Shown here piece by piece: positions 16,172-25,585 of a DNA stretch of 64,000 nt. The stretch spans positions 58,248 to 122,247 of the forward strand of contig CAZTCR010000003.1 in the NCBI GenBank assembly GCA_964612185.1, in the 5' to 3' direction. The notes beneath the pieces were generated by a model, which was given only the letters and a program-made list of their open reading frames with translations, had not been told where the DNA came from and did not search any database. The position numbers and the translations under genes are program-made. Source of the stretch: UBA1447 sp964612185. Lineage in GTDB: Bacteria > Bacillota > Clostridia > Oscillospirales > Acutalibacteraceae. Position 1 is the first letter of the stretch. Every line of letters begins with the position of its first letter.

Positions 16172-17695
16172 TCACACATCCGCCATTGATGTTGCCGAGT
16201 ACAACGCTGTACATTTAAAGACCGACCAATTCATCACGGCACTGTGCGAACCCCAGGTATCATATACTTCGACATATTCCTTGCTGATGGTGGTGACGGT
16301 GACCTGGTTAATCTTGACCGGGCACTCCGTTTTGTAATAACCGACACCGGCGAAATAGTGGTTGGAAAACCAGTCGCATCCGATAGCCGCCAAACTGCCG
16401 ATAACAACCGGCTCGCATTTTTTGAGCGTGCTGATAATCACATCGTCCGGGTTATTGTTCGTGTTGGTTTGAAAGGTAAGTTCGCCGCCGGTTTGCTCAT
16501 GCAGCCACACACTCAACAGGAGCCTAAAAGCCTTCAACAGTGAATTGCTGATGCCCTGCGGTACGAGGGTAATACTGAAACACAGGTTATCAATCACATT
16601 CTGTGCGGCATCCTCATACCCTTTGCTGTAAAGATAGTAAGCCAGCCCCATGTCAAGGGTGCCGAGCATTTCATAGCTTTCGCTGAGCCCCAGTTCATTG
16701 ACCGTCGGGTCGTTAAAGAAAAAACCGAAATAGTCGGTCATTGATTCGTAAATCGCGCTGAGTTCGGCATAGATCGCCGCGTCGTCCGGCAGCGCGGTGT
16801 AACCCATACCGTCTCTGTAGAATGCGAGCGCCATCACGCAGGACGCCTTGCCGCAAATACCGCTGCCCGCGTGCAATTCGTAATAGGACTGACGGCGGGG
16901 AATCATAGTTGCTTTATCGACCACACGGGACTCCGTTACCGTGCAGCCTTCCCCCGCGTTTTCTTTAATCAGCGCCTCGACCGAGGCATTGATCTGCTCG
17001 ATATCGACATTGTGAAACACACGCCCGATATAATACCAAAGCAGTTCCAGCACATAATCATATATTTTTTGAAAACCGGACTCCGTATTGCCGGCGGATT
17101 TGACCATATTTACAGCGGAGAGCACCGCGGCATTTTCCGCCTTGACCACAGCAATAAGTTGGCTGTTTTTAACCGGCAGTTCCGCCCGGTACGCGTTGTA
17201 AGCCTGAAAGGTCGTTTCAACTTCTTCAAAGGTGACGGCATTTCCGTTTTGGTCCAAGATTGTCCCATCCGTCAGTTGATTGTAATAGGACAGCGGACCG
17301 ATGTAATAGGTTTTGATAATGTTTTCGCCGCCAAACGGGGACGCGCCGAACCCCTGTTCCATTACATAAGGCAGGTCCGCATTCAGTGACACTGTTATGT
17401 AGCCCTTCATCTCTTCATTTGTTGTGCTCTCAAAATCAAAACAATAAAATGACGCCGTGTTTTTGATGTTATACAGCGGATGCCCTTTGAGCAAGTTGAA
17501 ATCCTTGCCGAGTTTGACGGGGTTACGCACGCCTTCGACGGGGACAGGCTCCAGCGTTGCCAAATAAAATGTGGCGATATTCCGCGCGGTTTTCATGCTG
17601 ATTTTTGATACAGCATCGGTCTTAGCGCCTGCGGTAACGCAAAAGCTGCCCAGCAGAATAGCAAACACCAACAAAACGGATAGAAACTTTTTCAT
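16172..17695 (-). CDS. Secreted C39-like (papain-fold) cysteine protease with propeptide
   Basis: Encodes 507 residues. Residues 1-24 are a signal peptide. Residues 30-170 resemble the propeptide/inhibitor regions of streptopain-like proteases (MKGYITVSLNADLPYVME). The C-terminal 260 residues form a papain-like domain with nucleophile Cys281 (SGICGKASC), His446 (SNHYFAGVGYY) and Asp479 (VEVYDTWG). The catalytic half is closely similar to the 333-residue protein at 27594-28595, which lacks the propeptide. It lies 14 bases after an FAD oxidoreductase and 39 bases before the anchored clostripain. Peptidase activity is inferred from the triad arrangement; a transglutaminase-like use of the same fold is an alternative. 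Confidence 0.65.
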   Translation of the reverse strand: MKKFLSVLLVFAILLGSFCVTAGAKTDAVSKISMKTARNIATFYLATLEPVPVEGVRNPVKLGKDFNLLKGHPLYNIKNTASFYCFDFESTTNEEMKGYITVSLNADLPYVMEQGFGASPFGGENIIKTYYIGPLSYYNQLTDGTILDQNGNAVTFEEVETTFQAYNAYRAELPVKNSQLIAVVKAENAAVLSAVNMVKSAGNTESGFQKIYDYVLELLWYYIGRVFHNVDIEQINASVEALIKENAGEGCTVTESRVVDKATMIPRRQSYYELHAGSGICGKASCVMALAFYRDGMGYTALPDDAAIYAELSAIYESMTDYFGFFFNDPTVNELGLSESYEMLGTLDMGLAYYLYSKGYEDAAQNVIDNLCFSITLVPQGISNSLLKAFRLLLSVWLHEQTGGELTFQTNTNNNPDDVIISTLKKCEPVVIGSLAAIGCDWFSNHYFAGVGYYKTECPVKINQVTVTTISKEYVEVYDTWGSHSAVMNWSVFKCTALYSATSMADV

Positions 17696-17709
17696 TTTTT
17701 ACCTCACTT

Positions 17710-18993
17710 TCATACCGGAACGATTGCGCCGATAGTTTTCAGTCCGCTGCGCAGCCGTTCAATCGAAACCTCATTGACAGAAATGTTTAGCCTTGCCGCA
17801 AGTGCCGCGGCGACACCGGCCGCCTGCCCTGTGGCCATGCACACAGCCTGCACCCGGCAGGCACTGTTGGCTTGTGTGTCGGCGGAAAGGCACCGGCCGG
17901 CTACCAGCAGCCGCTTAGAACCTTTTGGTATCAGCGCGCCATATGGGATCGTCGGAACAATGTTTTCCTGAAGAAAAATCTGCTTGATACCGCCCGGCAA
18001 ATGCAAGTCAACCGGATAAAACGCAAAACAAACCGCGTCATCATAGACTGTTCCGTTTAAGTAATCCTCTTTTGTAACGGTTTTTTCGCCGGCAATTCTG
18101 TAAGTCTCCCGGATACCACACTCCTGTGCGAACCGGCTTACATAAATATTCGCCAACCCGGGGATTGTTTTTAAGAATGCAATCAACTCCGCAAGCTGCC
18201 GCCGCGCTTTTACCTCTGCGGCAGTTTTTCCGCCGGAAGTGGATGCGTCAACATTTATCACATGCATGGATATCCGGTGCGCTCTCAGCTGGCTGAACAA
18301 ATCGCCGCCCTGCGTATCTTCTATTTTTATTCTGCCGGACGAAAGCGCCTGTTCTGTAGCCGCTTTTACCCGGTTACTGTCTAATTGATCAATGTCATAC
18401 CCTGCAATATCGTTGATGAGTGTTGCCGGCTGCAAGTGCTCGCTTTTTTCCCTGCGATAACCTGCCAGCCCCGCGGCATCTGCATCGCCAGTTGCGTCAA
18501 TCACCGTTTTTGCCTGTATTCCCCATAAGCCCTCTTTAGAGGTGCAAATCAGTTCAACACCCTTAGCGGTATCCTGCACAGCTGAAACCATGGTATGCAT
18601 TACCAGATCAACACCGTTTTCAATACACAGCTGTTCTAAAACGCAGGTATAAATAAAGCTGTCCAGCCGAATTTGCTCCTGCCAATGCTTTGCGGGACAC
18701 TTTGTAATCCGGGGCAGGCTTGCCCCGCCCGCCTGCACTGTGCGCAAAACAGCCTCCCAGCAAGGACCGGCGATTATCTGTTCGCCCCAAGCAAAGAACA
18801 AGCCCGGATAGTTCACCCCGGCCGCGGTCATTGTTCCGCCTAGCAGTCCGTTTTTTTCGACAAGCAGTGTTTTTGCACCTGTCCTCGCAGCGGCAATCGC
18901 GGCAAAACAACCGGCTGTTCCGCCGCCGATCACAACGGTATCGGCAGTTTTCAAAACTGGTATCTCGTTTTTTATAAGTACGGTGTCACTCAT
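17710..18993 (-). CDS. FAD-dependent oxidoreductase (FAD_oxidored family)
   Basis: Encodes about 427 residues. The dinucleotide-binding motif VIGGGTAGCFAAIAAARTG lies near residue 22, followed by LLVEKNGLLGGTMTAAG. A second FAD contact, VIDATGDADAAGLAG, is in the middle, and a C-terminal RRLLVAGRCLSAD plus a GQAAGVAAALA helix complete the fold. These mark the PF12831 flavoprotein family, often found with glycan-degrading genes. The substrate is unknown. The ATG at 18993 overlaps the stop of the upstream gene by 8 bases; an ATG at 19005 (AGGAG one base away) is the alternative. The next gene begins 14 bases after its stop. Confidence 0.85.
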   Translation of the reverse strand: MSDTVLIKNEIPVLKTADTVVIGGGTAGCFAAIAAARTGAKTLLVEKNGLLGGTMTAAGVNYPGLFFAWGEQIIAGPCWEAVLRTVQAGGASLPRITKCPAKHWQEQIRLDSFIYTCVLEQLCIENGVDLVMHTMVSAVQDTAKGVELICTSKEGLWGIQAKTVIDATGDADAAGLAGYRREKSEHLQPATLINDIAGYDIDQLDSNRVKAATEQALSSGRIKIEDTQGGDLFSQLRAHRISMHVINVDASTSGGKTAAEVKARRQLAELIAFLKTIPGLANIYVSRFAQECGIRETYRIAGEKTVTKEDYLNGTVYDDAVCFAFYPVDLHLPGGIKQIFLQENIVPTIPYGALIPKGSKRLLVAGRCLSADTQANSACRVQAVCMATGQAAGVAAALAARLNISVNEVSIERLRSGLKTIGAIVPV

Positions 18994-19789
18994 CAATCCG
19001 GTCATTCTCCTGCGTTATACTGTCGTGCATGAAGTCGCTTACCGGCTGCTCATTCTCACTCGTTTCATATAAATACAGATTGCCCCGCTTCCCTGTCCTA
19101 TTAACCGCGCCGATATGATGAAGAACATTCAGCGCAAGCTGCGCGGAGGAAAGATTCAGCTTTGCCGCTTTGGAAAAGTCTTTGGTGGTAAACGGTTTCG
19201 GCAAGCTTTCCGGAATCAAATTGATGTATTCCTTTGTATGATTGAGGGTTATCTCCCCGACGATATCAACCGGCAGCCGCTCGCAGCGGGATGAACCTTT
19301 TTTCTTATCCCTGCTCCAACCGTCAAGATAACGATACTCTTCAATTTCAAGAAATACAAGACAAACCGACAAATTCGGGTGACTCAGCAGCTGCTTGATT
19401 TTGTACAGCTCAAAAAACGCATCATAAACGGTGCCTGTTTTTGGGCTTTTGCGCTTTTTAGTGACAACACCGGTTTCCCTGTCAACCCAGCACAGCCATT
19501 TTGTCGCCGCAATCGGGTACACCACGGTCACCCTTGCGCAGTCTAAAAACGCCGTCAGTTTGCCCCGGATTTTATCAAAGCCCTGCGTCTGAATTTCAAT
19601 AATTCCGTTTTCGCCCACAATATCGGCAACATACCGGCCGATTTTAATCTCCCGGTCGCCGGTGCTCGGCGCGAAATAGCGTTTCAGGACAGCGTGCAGC
19701 GTCTTTTCCGAAAGGGTACCGATGCCCGCTTTTTCACGCTCGGATTTCATCACATATTCGCAGGCATCGCAGAAGGGTTGTTGGTTCAT
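18986..19789 (-). CDS. Uncharacterised nuclease-like protein with C-terminal winged helix
   Basis: Encodes 267 residues. The N-terminus has a CxxC (Cys8/Cys11). Residues 40-75 read GRYVADIVGENGIIEIQTQ, an arrangement like the D...E-x-K core of PD-(D/E)XK nucleases with Gln in place of Lys. LTAFLDCARVTVVYPIA and KWLCWVD follow. Residues 190-255 look like a winged helix (FTTKDFSKAAKLNLSSAQLAL). This architecture recurs in Clostridia as a protein of unknown function. It lies 23 bases after the GH127-like gene and overlaps the FAD gene. GAGG precedes the ATG. The nuclease idea is an inference from one motif. Confidence 0.5.
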   Translation of the reverse strand: MNQQPFCDACEYVMKSEREKAGIGTLSEKTLHAVLKRYFAPSTGDREIKIGRYVADIVGENGIIEIQTQGFDKIRGKLTAFLDCARVTVVYPIAATKWLCWVDRETGVVTKKRKSPKTGTVYDAFFELYKIKQLLSHPNLSVCLVFLEIEEYRYLDGWSRDKKKGSSRCERLPVDIVGEITLNHTKEYINLIPESLPKPFTTKDFSKAAKLNLSSAQLALNVLHHIGAVNRTGKRGNLYLYETSENEQPVSDFMHDSITQENDRIDE

Positions 19790-19812
19790 TGTGTACCTCA
19801 GGTAAGCGGACT

Positions 19813-21513
19813 TTACTTCTTCGCGCTTTGCTGTGTCGGCCCGTAATTCGCCGCGCCTTTGTACTCCACCTCATCCGCTGTGGGGTAGTATTTCGGTACA
19901 CTTAAATCCCGCTGATAAAGGCGGACATGCTCACCCCGCGGCTGAATATCAACCACATCCGGTCCGCGCCATAAAACGGTAAGATCCTTGCCACGCACAC
20001 GCTCTTTTTTCTCAACGGTTTCAATTGAAAAAAGAAGTTCGGCGGTGTCGCCCTGTTTGAGGTTTTCAAACACGGCAATGCCGTTTTTGATGACCGGCTG
20101 CGCTGTTTTGCCGTTGAGGGTATAGGAAACCGCACTGCCCATCCAGGCATACAGGCGAAAGCCTGCCGCGCAGTCTTTTTTTGCGGTGAGCGTCATCCTG
20201 CCTTCATCGGGAATAAACGATTTTAGTATCATCTCAGGCGTCTCTTTGTCCAGCGGTATGTTGACGGTGGCGACACCGTCTTCTTGCGTGACAGCGTCGT
20301 CCCACGCGATTTGGAGCGCAACGGGTGCCATGCCGACACAGCAACCCGCGATAGAGCGGAAGCGCGTGAGCGATATGGAGCTTGGCTCGCTGCCGCCGGT
20401 AAAACCGCCGATCATACGCTTATCAATATCCCGGAAGGTCTTGCCGTCTCCATCCGGCAAAGAATTGTCCACGGTGACATAACCGGAATAGGTGACTTGA
20501 TTTTCCACTAGCTGGTTGCGCGCGAACAGGTTCAGGTCGTTCCAGTATTCCGGATATCCGGCTTTAATGAGTTCATGAGCGCACTGCAGCATATCTTTGA
20601 TACAACAGGTTTCGCAGTGTTCCGCTTCCACCGGGTGCCACTGGGCATATTCCGGCACCCAGCCGAAATCGGAGGACAGCGAGCGCACATAATCATAAAT
20701 GCATTTGCCTTTTTCAATATAGGTGTCGATATCCGTCACACGGCCGAGGTAAACGAGGCCGGACGCCACCCACATGGCGGAATGCACATGGCCGAAGAAC
20801 TCCATTTTCCAGTTAAAATACCGGGACGGGCCAAGCACAAAATTGGCGATACCAATCGCGAGGTCAAGCGCAACTTCGTCTTGTTTCAACTCATATCTTT
20901 TTACCAGCGAATGGAGCATGATGGCATTGCGAATTGGCTGTTCACCCCTGCCGGTATGGCGGGACAAATCGAAACCCCCGTCACGCAAAAACACGTCGTT
21001 CGGAAACTCATAAAGCGGCTGCGTTTCCGTGTAATCGCCGGACCAAAAGGTACGCACCTTGCGCTCAATCACCAGCGCGCGCATCCCGCGGATGAGTTCG
21101 CTCGTACGCTTTTCCGCTTCCACATCATCGGGGTATTCCTCCGTAATCCGGTTCATCGCCGGCAGAATGTACCCCATTTCATGGAACGAGGCATGGTTGG
21201 TATGTGTCCACGGGTAGTCCTCGTGGAAGCGCAATCCGTGCTCACCCCAGGACTTCATCAAATGCCTGCGGAAGGATTGCTTTACTTCGTCTCCTTCTGC
21301 CACGCCGAGCATCTTCAAGGCGCAGTCGATCCCCTCGTACCAGGAACCGACAAGCTCTGCATCATCAACACGGCAGTGCGCCGCTTCGGCGGGCTTTTTA
21401 TTGGGCAAAATCAGCCAATAAGGCAGGTTGTCATACGCCTTGTCCACCATATTTGTCAGGTAGCCAAGTACCAATTCCGCATTGTGCAGGGGGTTGAATT
21501 TTTCATAACTCAT
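19813..21513 (-). CDS. GH127-like glycoside hydrolase (DUF1680-related)
   Basis: Encodes 566 residues: an (alpha/alpha) toroid followed by beta-sandwich domains. The zinc/catalytic cysteine set of GH127 beta-L-arabinofuranosidases appears to be present: Glu301-x-Cys303 in CETCC and the Cys391-Cys392 pair in AGCCVGMAP, 88 residues apart (about 77 in the Bifidobacterium enzyme). VNIPLDKETPEM and GFRLYAWMG belong to the beta domain. No signal peptide is seen, so it should act on imported oligosaccharides. The start codon overlaps the stop of the HAD gene as ATGA, with GAGGAG upstream. The sugar specificity is not certain. Confidence 0.75.
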   Translation of the reverse strand: MSYEKFNPLHNAELVLGYLTNMVDKAYDNLPYWLILPNKKPAEAAHCRVDDAELVGSWYEGIDCALKMLGVAEGDEVKQSFRRHLMKSWGEHGLRFHEDYPWTHTNHASFHEMGYILPAMNRITEEYPDDVEAEKRTSELIRGMRALVIERKVRTFWSGDYTETQPLYEFPNDVFLRDGGFDLSRHTGRGEQPIRNAIMLHSLVKRYELKQDEVALDLAIGIANFVLGPSRYFNWKMEFFGHVHSAMWVASGLVYLGRVTDIDTYIEKGKCIYDYVRSLSSDFGWVPEYAQWHPVEAEHCETCCIKDMLQCAHELIKAGYPEYWNDLNLFARNQLVENQVTYSGYVTVDNSLPDGDGKTFRDIDKRMIGGFTGGSEPSSISLTRFRSIAGCCVGMAPVALQIAWDDAVTQEDGVATVNIPLDKETPEMILKSFIPDEGRMTLTAKKDCAAGFRLYAWMGSAVSYTLNGKTAQPVIKNGIAVFENLKQGDTAELLFSIETVEKKERVRGKDLTVLWRGPDVVDIQPRGEHVRLYQRDLSVPKYYPTADEVEYKGAANYGPTQQSAKK

Positions 21514-22286
21514 TGCTGTTCTCCTCTTAAAGCATTGATAACATAACTTATCGCGTCATCGTCATTTGACGGTGCTATTCTGTCCGCATGTTTTTTGACA
21601 CTGTCCGGCGCGTTTTCTGTCGCAAAACCGATATCCGCCACTTTAAGCATGGTGATGTCGTTTTCAAAGTCGCCGATGGCAACAGCGGTGTGGATACCCG
21701 GGCACATTTCTTCTTTCAAAATCTTCACGCAGCTGCCCTTGCCGCTGCCTTGGATGTGCATTTCAACCCCAAGCGGCCAACTGCGGTCAAATAGAAACCG
21801 GTCGCCGAATTTTTCATCGAGGTCCCGGTTCATAGCAACAGCGTCTTCGGCACTAAAAAAACGGAACAGTATTTTATACACCTTGCTTTGCTTGTATTGC
21901 TCCGTTATCGCGCCTGCCGGCCGGTCTTCCACACATACCCAGTCCCCGGGGGTATATACCTCGTAGTTTCTCATTTTATCGGCATATCGGCTGCTTATGT
22001 ATTCGATCACATCGTCATAATAACAGTCGAGCGGAAATTCACGGATGACTTTGCGGTTATCGATGTCATAGATTACCGTGCCGTTGACGGAAATCACCGG
22101 TGCGTTGGGCAAAAACGGAAAGTTCAGCACATGCTCGGGCATCCTGCCGGTTGATACGGTAAACAATCCGCCGCCGCGTTGAAACGCCTCAATGGCTTCA
22201 AGATTGTTTTGGGAGAGTTCGCCCTTGGAATTGACCAGCGTACCGTCGATATCGGTACAGATTAAATAGCCTTTGAATTTTTGCAC
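21510..22286 (-). CDS. HAD-superfamily phosphatase (Cof type)
   Basis: Encodes about 258 residues. All four HAD motifs are visible: DIDGTL near the N-terminus (nucleophile Asp), VSTGR, the Lys of GSGKGS, and IGDFENDITML. The large cap domain between motifs II and III places it with Cof-type sugar-phosphate phosphatases. The start is taken as GTG 22286, with GGAG six bases upstream; in-frame ATGs at 22298 and 22307 lack a comparable site, and longer starts would run into the GGDEF gene. The stop overlaps the GH127-like start, so the two are translationally coupled. That is consistent with dephosphorylating a sugar intermediate. Confidence 0.85.
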   Translation of the reverse strand: MQKFKGYLICTDIDGTLVNSKGELSQNNLEAIEAFQRGGGLFTVSTGRMPEHVLNFPFLPNAPVISVNGTVIYDIDNRKVIREFPLDCYYDDVIEYISSRYADKMRNYEVYTPGDWVCVEDRPAGAITEQYKQSKVYKILFRFFSAEDAVAMNRDLDEKFGDRFLFDRSWPLGVEMHIQGSGKGSCVKILKEEMCPGIHTAVAIGDFENDITMLKVADIGFATENAPDSVKKHADRIAPSNDDDAISYVINALRGEQQ

Positions 22287-22326
22287 ATCATTCTCCATCA
22301 TTCTCATTGAATTTGTAAAGTGTCCA

Positions 22327-24336
22327 TTATTGTTTGATGACTTTTTCAAGAAACACATGCACAACACCGGCATCAAACTGCGCTGCGCAGCCCTCAAGCA
22401 GTTCGGCGATTGCCGCGTCCCGCGTCATGGCCTTGCGGTATGCTCTGTCCTGCGTCATTGAGTCATAGGCGTCGACCACGGTGAGGATACGCGATATCAG
22501 CGGAATATCTTCTCCGGCAAGCCCTTGCGGGTAGCCTTGTCCGTCCCATCGCTCATGGTGGCAGAGGATATACTCTGCAATGTGCCTGAGTTCCGGCACC
22601 GCCTGTGCAATCCGGTACCCGACAAGCGGATGTTTTTTAATTTCCGCCCACTCATCCTCATCAAGCGGTCCCGGTTTTGTCAGGATGTCTTTATCAATGC
22701 TGATTTTGCCGACATCATGCAGTGTTGACACCAGCTCGAGCGCGGTCAGCTGCCTGTCGTCTAAGCCGAGTTCCTGCCCGAGGCGCCTTGAAAGGTCCGC
22801 CATGCGCTCGGCATGTTCTTCCGTTTCATTGCTTTTTTCAAGCATGGTGGTCTTTATTGAGGTCAGCAGGGAACTGTGCAGGCTCTTCTGTTCAAAGAGC
22901 TTGCGTCTGTACATATTTTCTTCCGCTTCCTTATAAACATCGGCAAACGGTTGATCTGTCCTGTCTTTTGTTGAGTACCCCAACGATACACTGGTAAAGT
23001 AACTTGTTTTATCCGTTTTTGCCGCATACCCTTCAAATCGCTCTTTCATTTTTGCGAAAACCGCGCGTGCTGTCTGTATATCCGTTTTCGGCATCAAAAC
23101 ACAAAACTCATCACCGCCCGTGCGCGCAATGATATCATCCGGTCTGCAGCAATCTGTAAAAATACGGGCGGTATTCGTCAACAGTTTATCGCCCTGGGCA
23201 TGACCAAACGCGTCGTTGATAATTTTTAAGCCGTCAATATCGCCGATGATGAAAGATAACGGCATCATCTCCGGCACATCCAGCCGTTTGCGTGCCTCTT
23301 CAAAAAAAGTGCGGTTATACAAACCGGTAAGAATATCATGATAGTTCAGGTAGCGTATTTCCTCTTCTTTTTGCCTGCGCTCGCTGATGTCTTGCACCAT
23401 ACACAGGTGGCTGCCTTCAAACACACTCCCGTTTTCGATGGATGCGACAATCATATCCACCCAAACCGTCGAACCATCAGGTTTGATGTATCTTTTAACC
23501 AGGTGATAATCCTTAATCAGCCCCGCCTTTAACGCCTTGAACTTTTCCATATCCGCCGGCAAGTCATCGGGATGTGTCAGGTCTGCCCAATCACAGTCTT
23601 TGAGTTCTTCCTGCGAACGGCCCATTATGCTTGCATAAGCGGTGTTCATATACAGCGTTTTGTGATTGTCCGCAACCGTAATGCCGATGGGTGCCTGTTC
23701 AAACATCGTGCGGAAACGCAGCTCGCTCGATTCGAGTGCTCTGTTTGTCCGGACATTTTTTTGCCCGGCAGCCATCACCAGGCACAACAAGAGCGAGCCG
23801 ACCGGATAAATAGTGAGGATTGGCAGACTTATTTGCCTGATGGTTGCTGCCATTACATTTGGCGGCAAGGTCAGCATACACAGCAGCATCACCAGGTGGG
23901 TAATCAATCCGAAAATATAATAGTTTAGCCAGTTGGTTTTTTTACCGGCAAATTTTCTTTTGCTGATTACCCATCGCCAAAGCAAGCCCGAGACCGCAGT
24001 CAGCAGCGTCACCGTAACACCGGTTAGAACACCCGGCCCGCCGACAAAAATCCGGTACCCCGCTATCAGGAGGGTCGCGACCGCAGTAGGAATGAGACCG
24101 AAGAAAAAACCGCAAATACTGATAAGAATGGAGCGGGTGTCGAAGATGACCCCCGTGTCAAGCCGCACCGAGTTAATCACCAGCAAAATGCCGACAAAAC
24201 CCGTAACAACACCGAGCAATGCTTCATATGCCTGGTTTTTCCCGCGCACTTTTTGTAAAAACGCGTTGTAAACAATACTAACGGATAAAAGCAATGCGAC
24301 ATTCAGGGTCAGTCCGCGGACAATTTCATTGTTCAT
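22327..24336 (-). CDS. Membrane PAS-GGDEF-HD-GYP cyclic-di-GMP signalling protein
   Basis: Encodes 669 residues. Residues 5-190 contain six hydrophobic helices of the 5TMR-LYT (LytS-like) sensor type. Residues 205-320 are a PAS domain ending in DISERRQ. Residues 330-475 form a diguanylate cyclase domain with intact GGDEF (407-411). Residues 500-665 form an HD-GYP phosphodiesterase with His540-Asp541 (LHDVGK) and HHERWDGQGYP. Both synthesis and breakdown of c-di-GMP are therefore plausible. It is embedded in the long minus-strand run between an acetyltransferase (56 bases upstream) and the HAD gene. GAGGTG precedes the ATG. Confidence 0.93.
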   Translation of the reverse strand: MNNEIVRGLTLNVALLLSVSIVYNAFLQKVRGKNQAYEALLGVVTGFVGILLVINSVRLDTGVIFDTRSILISICGFFFGLIPTAVATLLIAGYRIFVGGPGVLTGVTVTLLTAVSGLLWRWVISKRKFAGKKTNWLNYYIFGLITHLVMLLCMLTLPPNVMAATIRQISLPILTIYPVGSLLLCLVMAAGQKNVRTNRALESSELRFRTMFEQAPIGITVADNHKTLYMNTAYASIMGRSQEELKDCDWADLTHPDDLPADMEKFKALKAGLIKDYHLVKRYIKPDGSTVWVDMIVASIENGSVFEGSHLCMVQDISERRQKEEEIRYLNYHDILTGLYNRTFFEEARKRLDVPEMMPLSFIIGDIDGLKIINDAFGHAQGDKLLTNTARIFTDCCRPDDIIARTGGDEFCVLMPKTDIQTARAVFAKMKERFEGYAAKTDKTSYFTSVSLGYSTKDRTDQPFADVYKEAEENMYRRKLFEQKSLHSSLLTSIKTTMLEKSNETEEHAERMADLSRRLGQELGLDDRQLTALELVSTLHDVGKISIDKDILTKPGPLDEDEWAEIKKHPLVGYRIAQAVPELRHIAEYILCHHERWDGQGYPQGLAGEDIPLISRILTVVDAYDSMTQDRAYRKAMTRDAAIAELLEGCAAQFDAGVVHVFLEKVIKQ

Positions 24337-24392
24337 TCTGTCACCTCAAACGGCGTCAGTGTGTCTCTTCGGGCAAAACCGTTGCAACCACA

Positions 24393-25565
24393 TCAATACG
24401 ACTCGGTCATAAACATTTCTTTTTGCGGAAAAACAGAAAACAGCAACTCGCGGTTGCCCAGCAGTTCCACCGTATTGTATGCCACCTCTTTAGCCAGCGA
24501 AGTGTACCCGGTGGCGAAGCGGGTAAGCGCCTGTACAGTACACTTTACATCGGGTTCGGCACAGGTCTTTTGAACAGATACCGCACCGTCTTCAAAACTG
24601 ACGGTGAAAACGCCGTTGTTCCAAGGAATCGAACAGTCGGTTACACCGATATGCACACTGCTGTTTACACCCGGGTTCTGCAGGTAACCGAGCACCTTTT
24701 CAACATCGACAATCCTGTTCATCCCGAAGGTTTTCAGTTCGCGCTGCATCAAAATCGGTTCGGGAATCAGAACGGTCAAGTCAATCGTTGCCGGCAAATA
24801 CCCCTTGAACGCTTTAAAAGTCGGATGGAACTTGCTTAAAAAGCCAAGCAAGCCTCTTACGGCATCATAGTTTTTAAAAGCGAGTTCACTGATATGCATT
24901 TCGTTGGGACCATCCGCGGACGAATCGTAGGAGATGTAACCGACCGGCTTTGAGTCGGTGTCATACCAAACATAGGTGCTGTACAGTTCAGTGTACGGGT
25001 CCCGGTCAAACATCTTTTTCCACTGCGCTTCATCCCGGACGACAGCGAGGTTTTTGTTTTCAATATAGGTGTTATAGATGTCCTTGACATCCTGCAGATG
25101 CTTATCATAAACAAACAGTTCCGCTCTGCCCGGCATTTTCAGTTCCGTAAAGGCGTTGAGCGGCATGTTAATGAGCTGCCTGTCGTAATTGCACTCATAA
25201 CCGAACATCCTGTAATAGGGGTGCGAAAACGGAAAAAGATAAGAGAATATCTGTTCGTTCGCGCGCATTTCCTCAAAACAATAGCTGAACAGTTTTCTGA
25301 TATAACCTTTGTTTCGTTCCTGCGGTAATGTCGCAACCGCGCCGATGCCGGCCATTTTAACATTGCTGCCGTTGTAGCGGATGGTAAACGGCTCCACGCG
25401 TGTAGTCGCGCAGGCTTTGCCGGTGTCGTCAAATACCGCGCGCACTTCCTTGTAGCCTTCCTTTACCTTCTCGGGGTCGCTGAAATCCTTCCTTGAATTG
25501 TAGGAAACCGACCGCAGTTTCAGAATATCGATGTGCTCTTCCGGTAAAATTCTTCTGATTTCCAT
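24393..25565 (-). CDS. Eis-like GNAT acetyltransferase
   Basis: Encodes 390 residues. The N-terminal GNAT domain has VKMAGIGAVATLPQERNKGY, in which the Q/R-x-x-G-x-A acetyl-CoA loop appears as QERNKG, and SYLFPFSHPYYRMFGYE is a hallmark of the Eis family. A second GNAT-like region and a C-terminal sterol-carrier-like domain (residues about 290-390) complete the three-domain plan. Eis proteins acetylate amines, including aminoglycosides; the target here is unknown. ATG 25565 is used because the longer frame upstream overlaps the lipase-fusion gene. It lies 20 bases downstream of that gene. Confidence 0.85.
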   Translation of the reverse strand: MEIRRILPEEHIDILKLRSVSYNSRKDFSDPEKVKEGYKEVRAVFDDTGKACATTRVEPFTIRYNGSNVKMAGIGAVATLPQERNKGYIRKLFSYCFEEMRANEQIFSYLFPFSHPYYRMFGYECNYDRQLINMPLNAFTELKMPGRAELFVYDKHLQDVKDIYNTYIENKNLAVVRDEAQWKKMFDRDPYTELYSTYVWYDTDSKPVGYISYDSSADGPNEMHISELAFKNYDAVRGLLGFLSKFHPTFKAFKGYLPATIDLTVLIPEPILMQRELKTFGMNRIVDVEKVLGYLQNPGVNSSVHIGVTDCSIPWNNGVFTVSFEDGAVSVQKTCAEPDVKCTVQALTRFATGYTSLAKEVAYNTVELLGNRELLFSVFPQKEMFMTESY

Positions 25566-25585
25566 TGATATTTCTATCCTTTCCC

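Noticed and set aside
20575..21546. Plus-strand open frame of 323 codons
   Set aside because: It is antisense to the GH127-like gene, which shows conserved Cys motifs and translational coupling.
22287..22397. N-terminal extension of the HAD phosphatase
   Set aside because: It would overlap the end of the GGDEF/HD-GYP gene, and GGAG lies six bases before GTG 22286.
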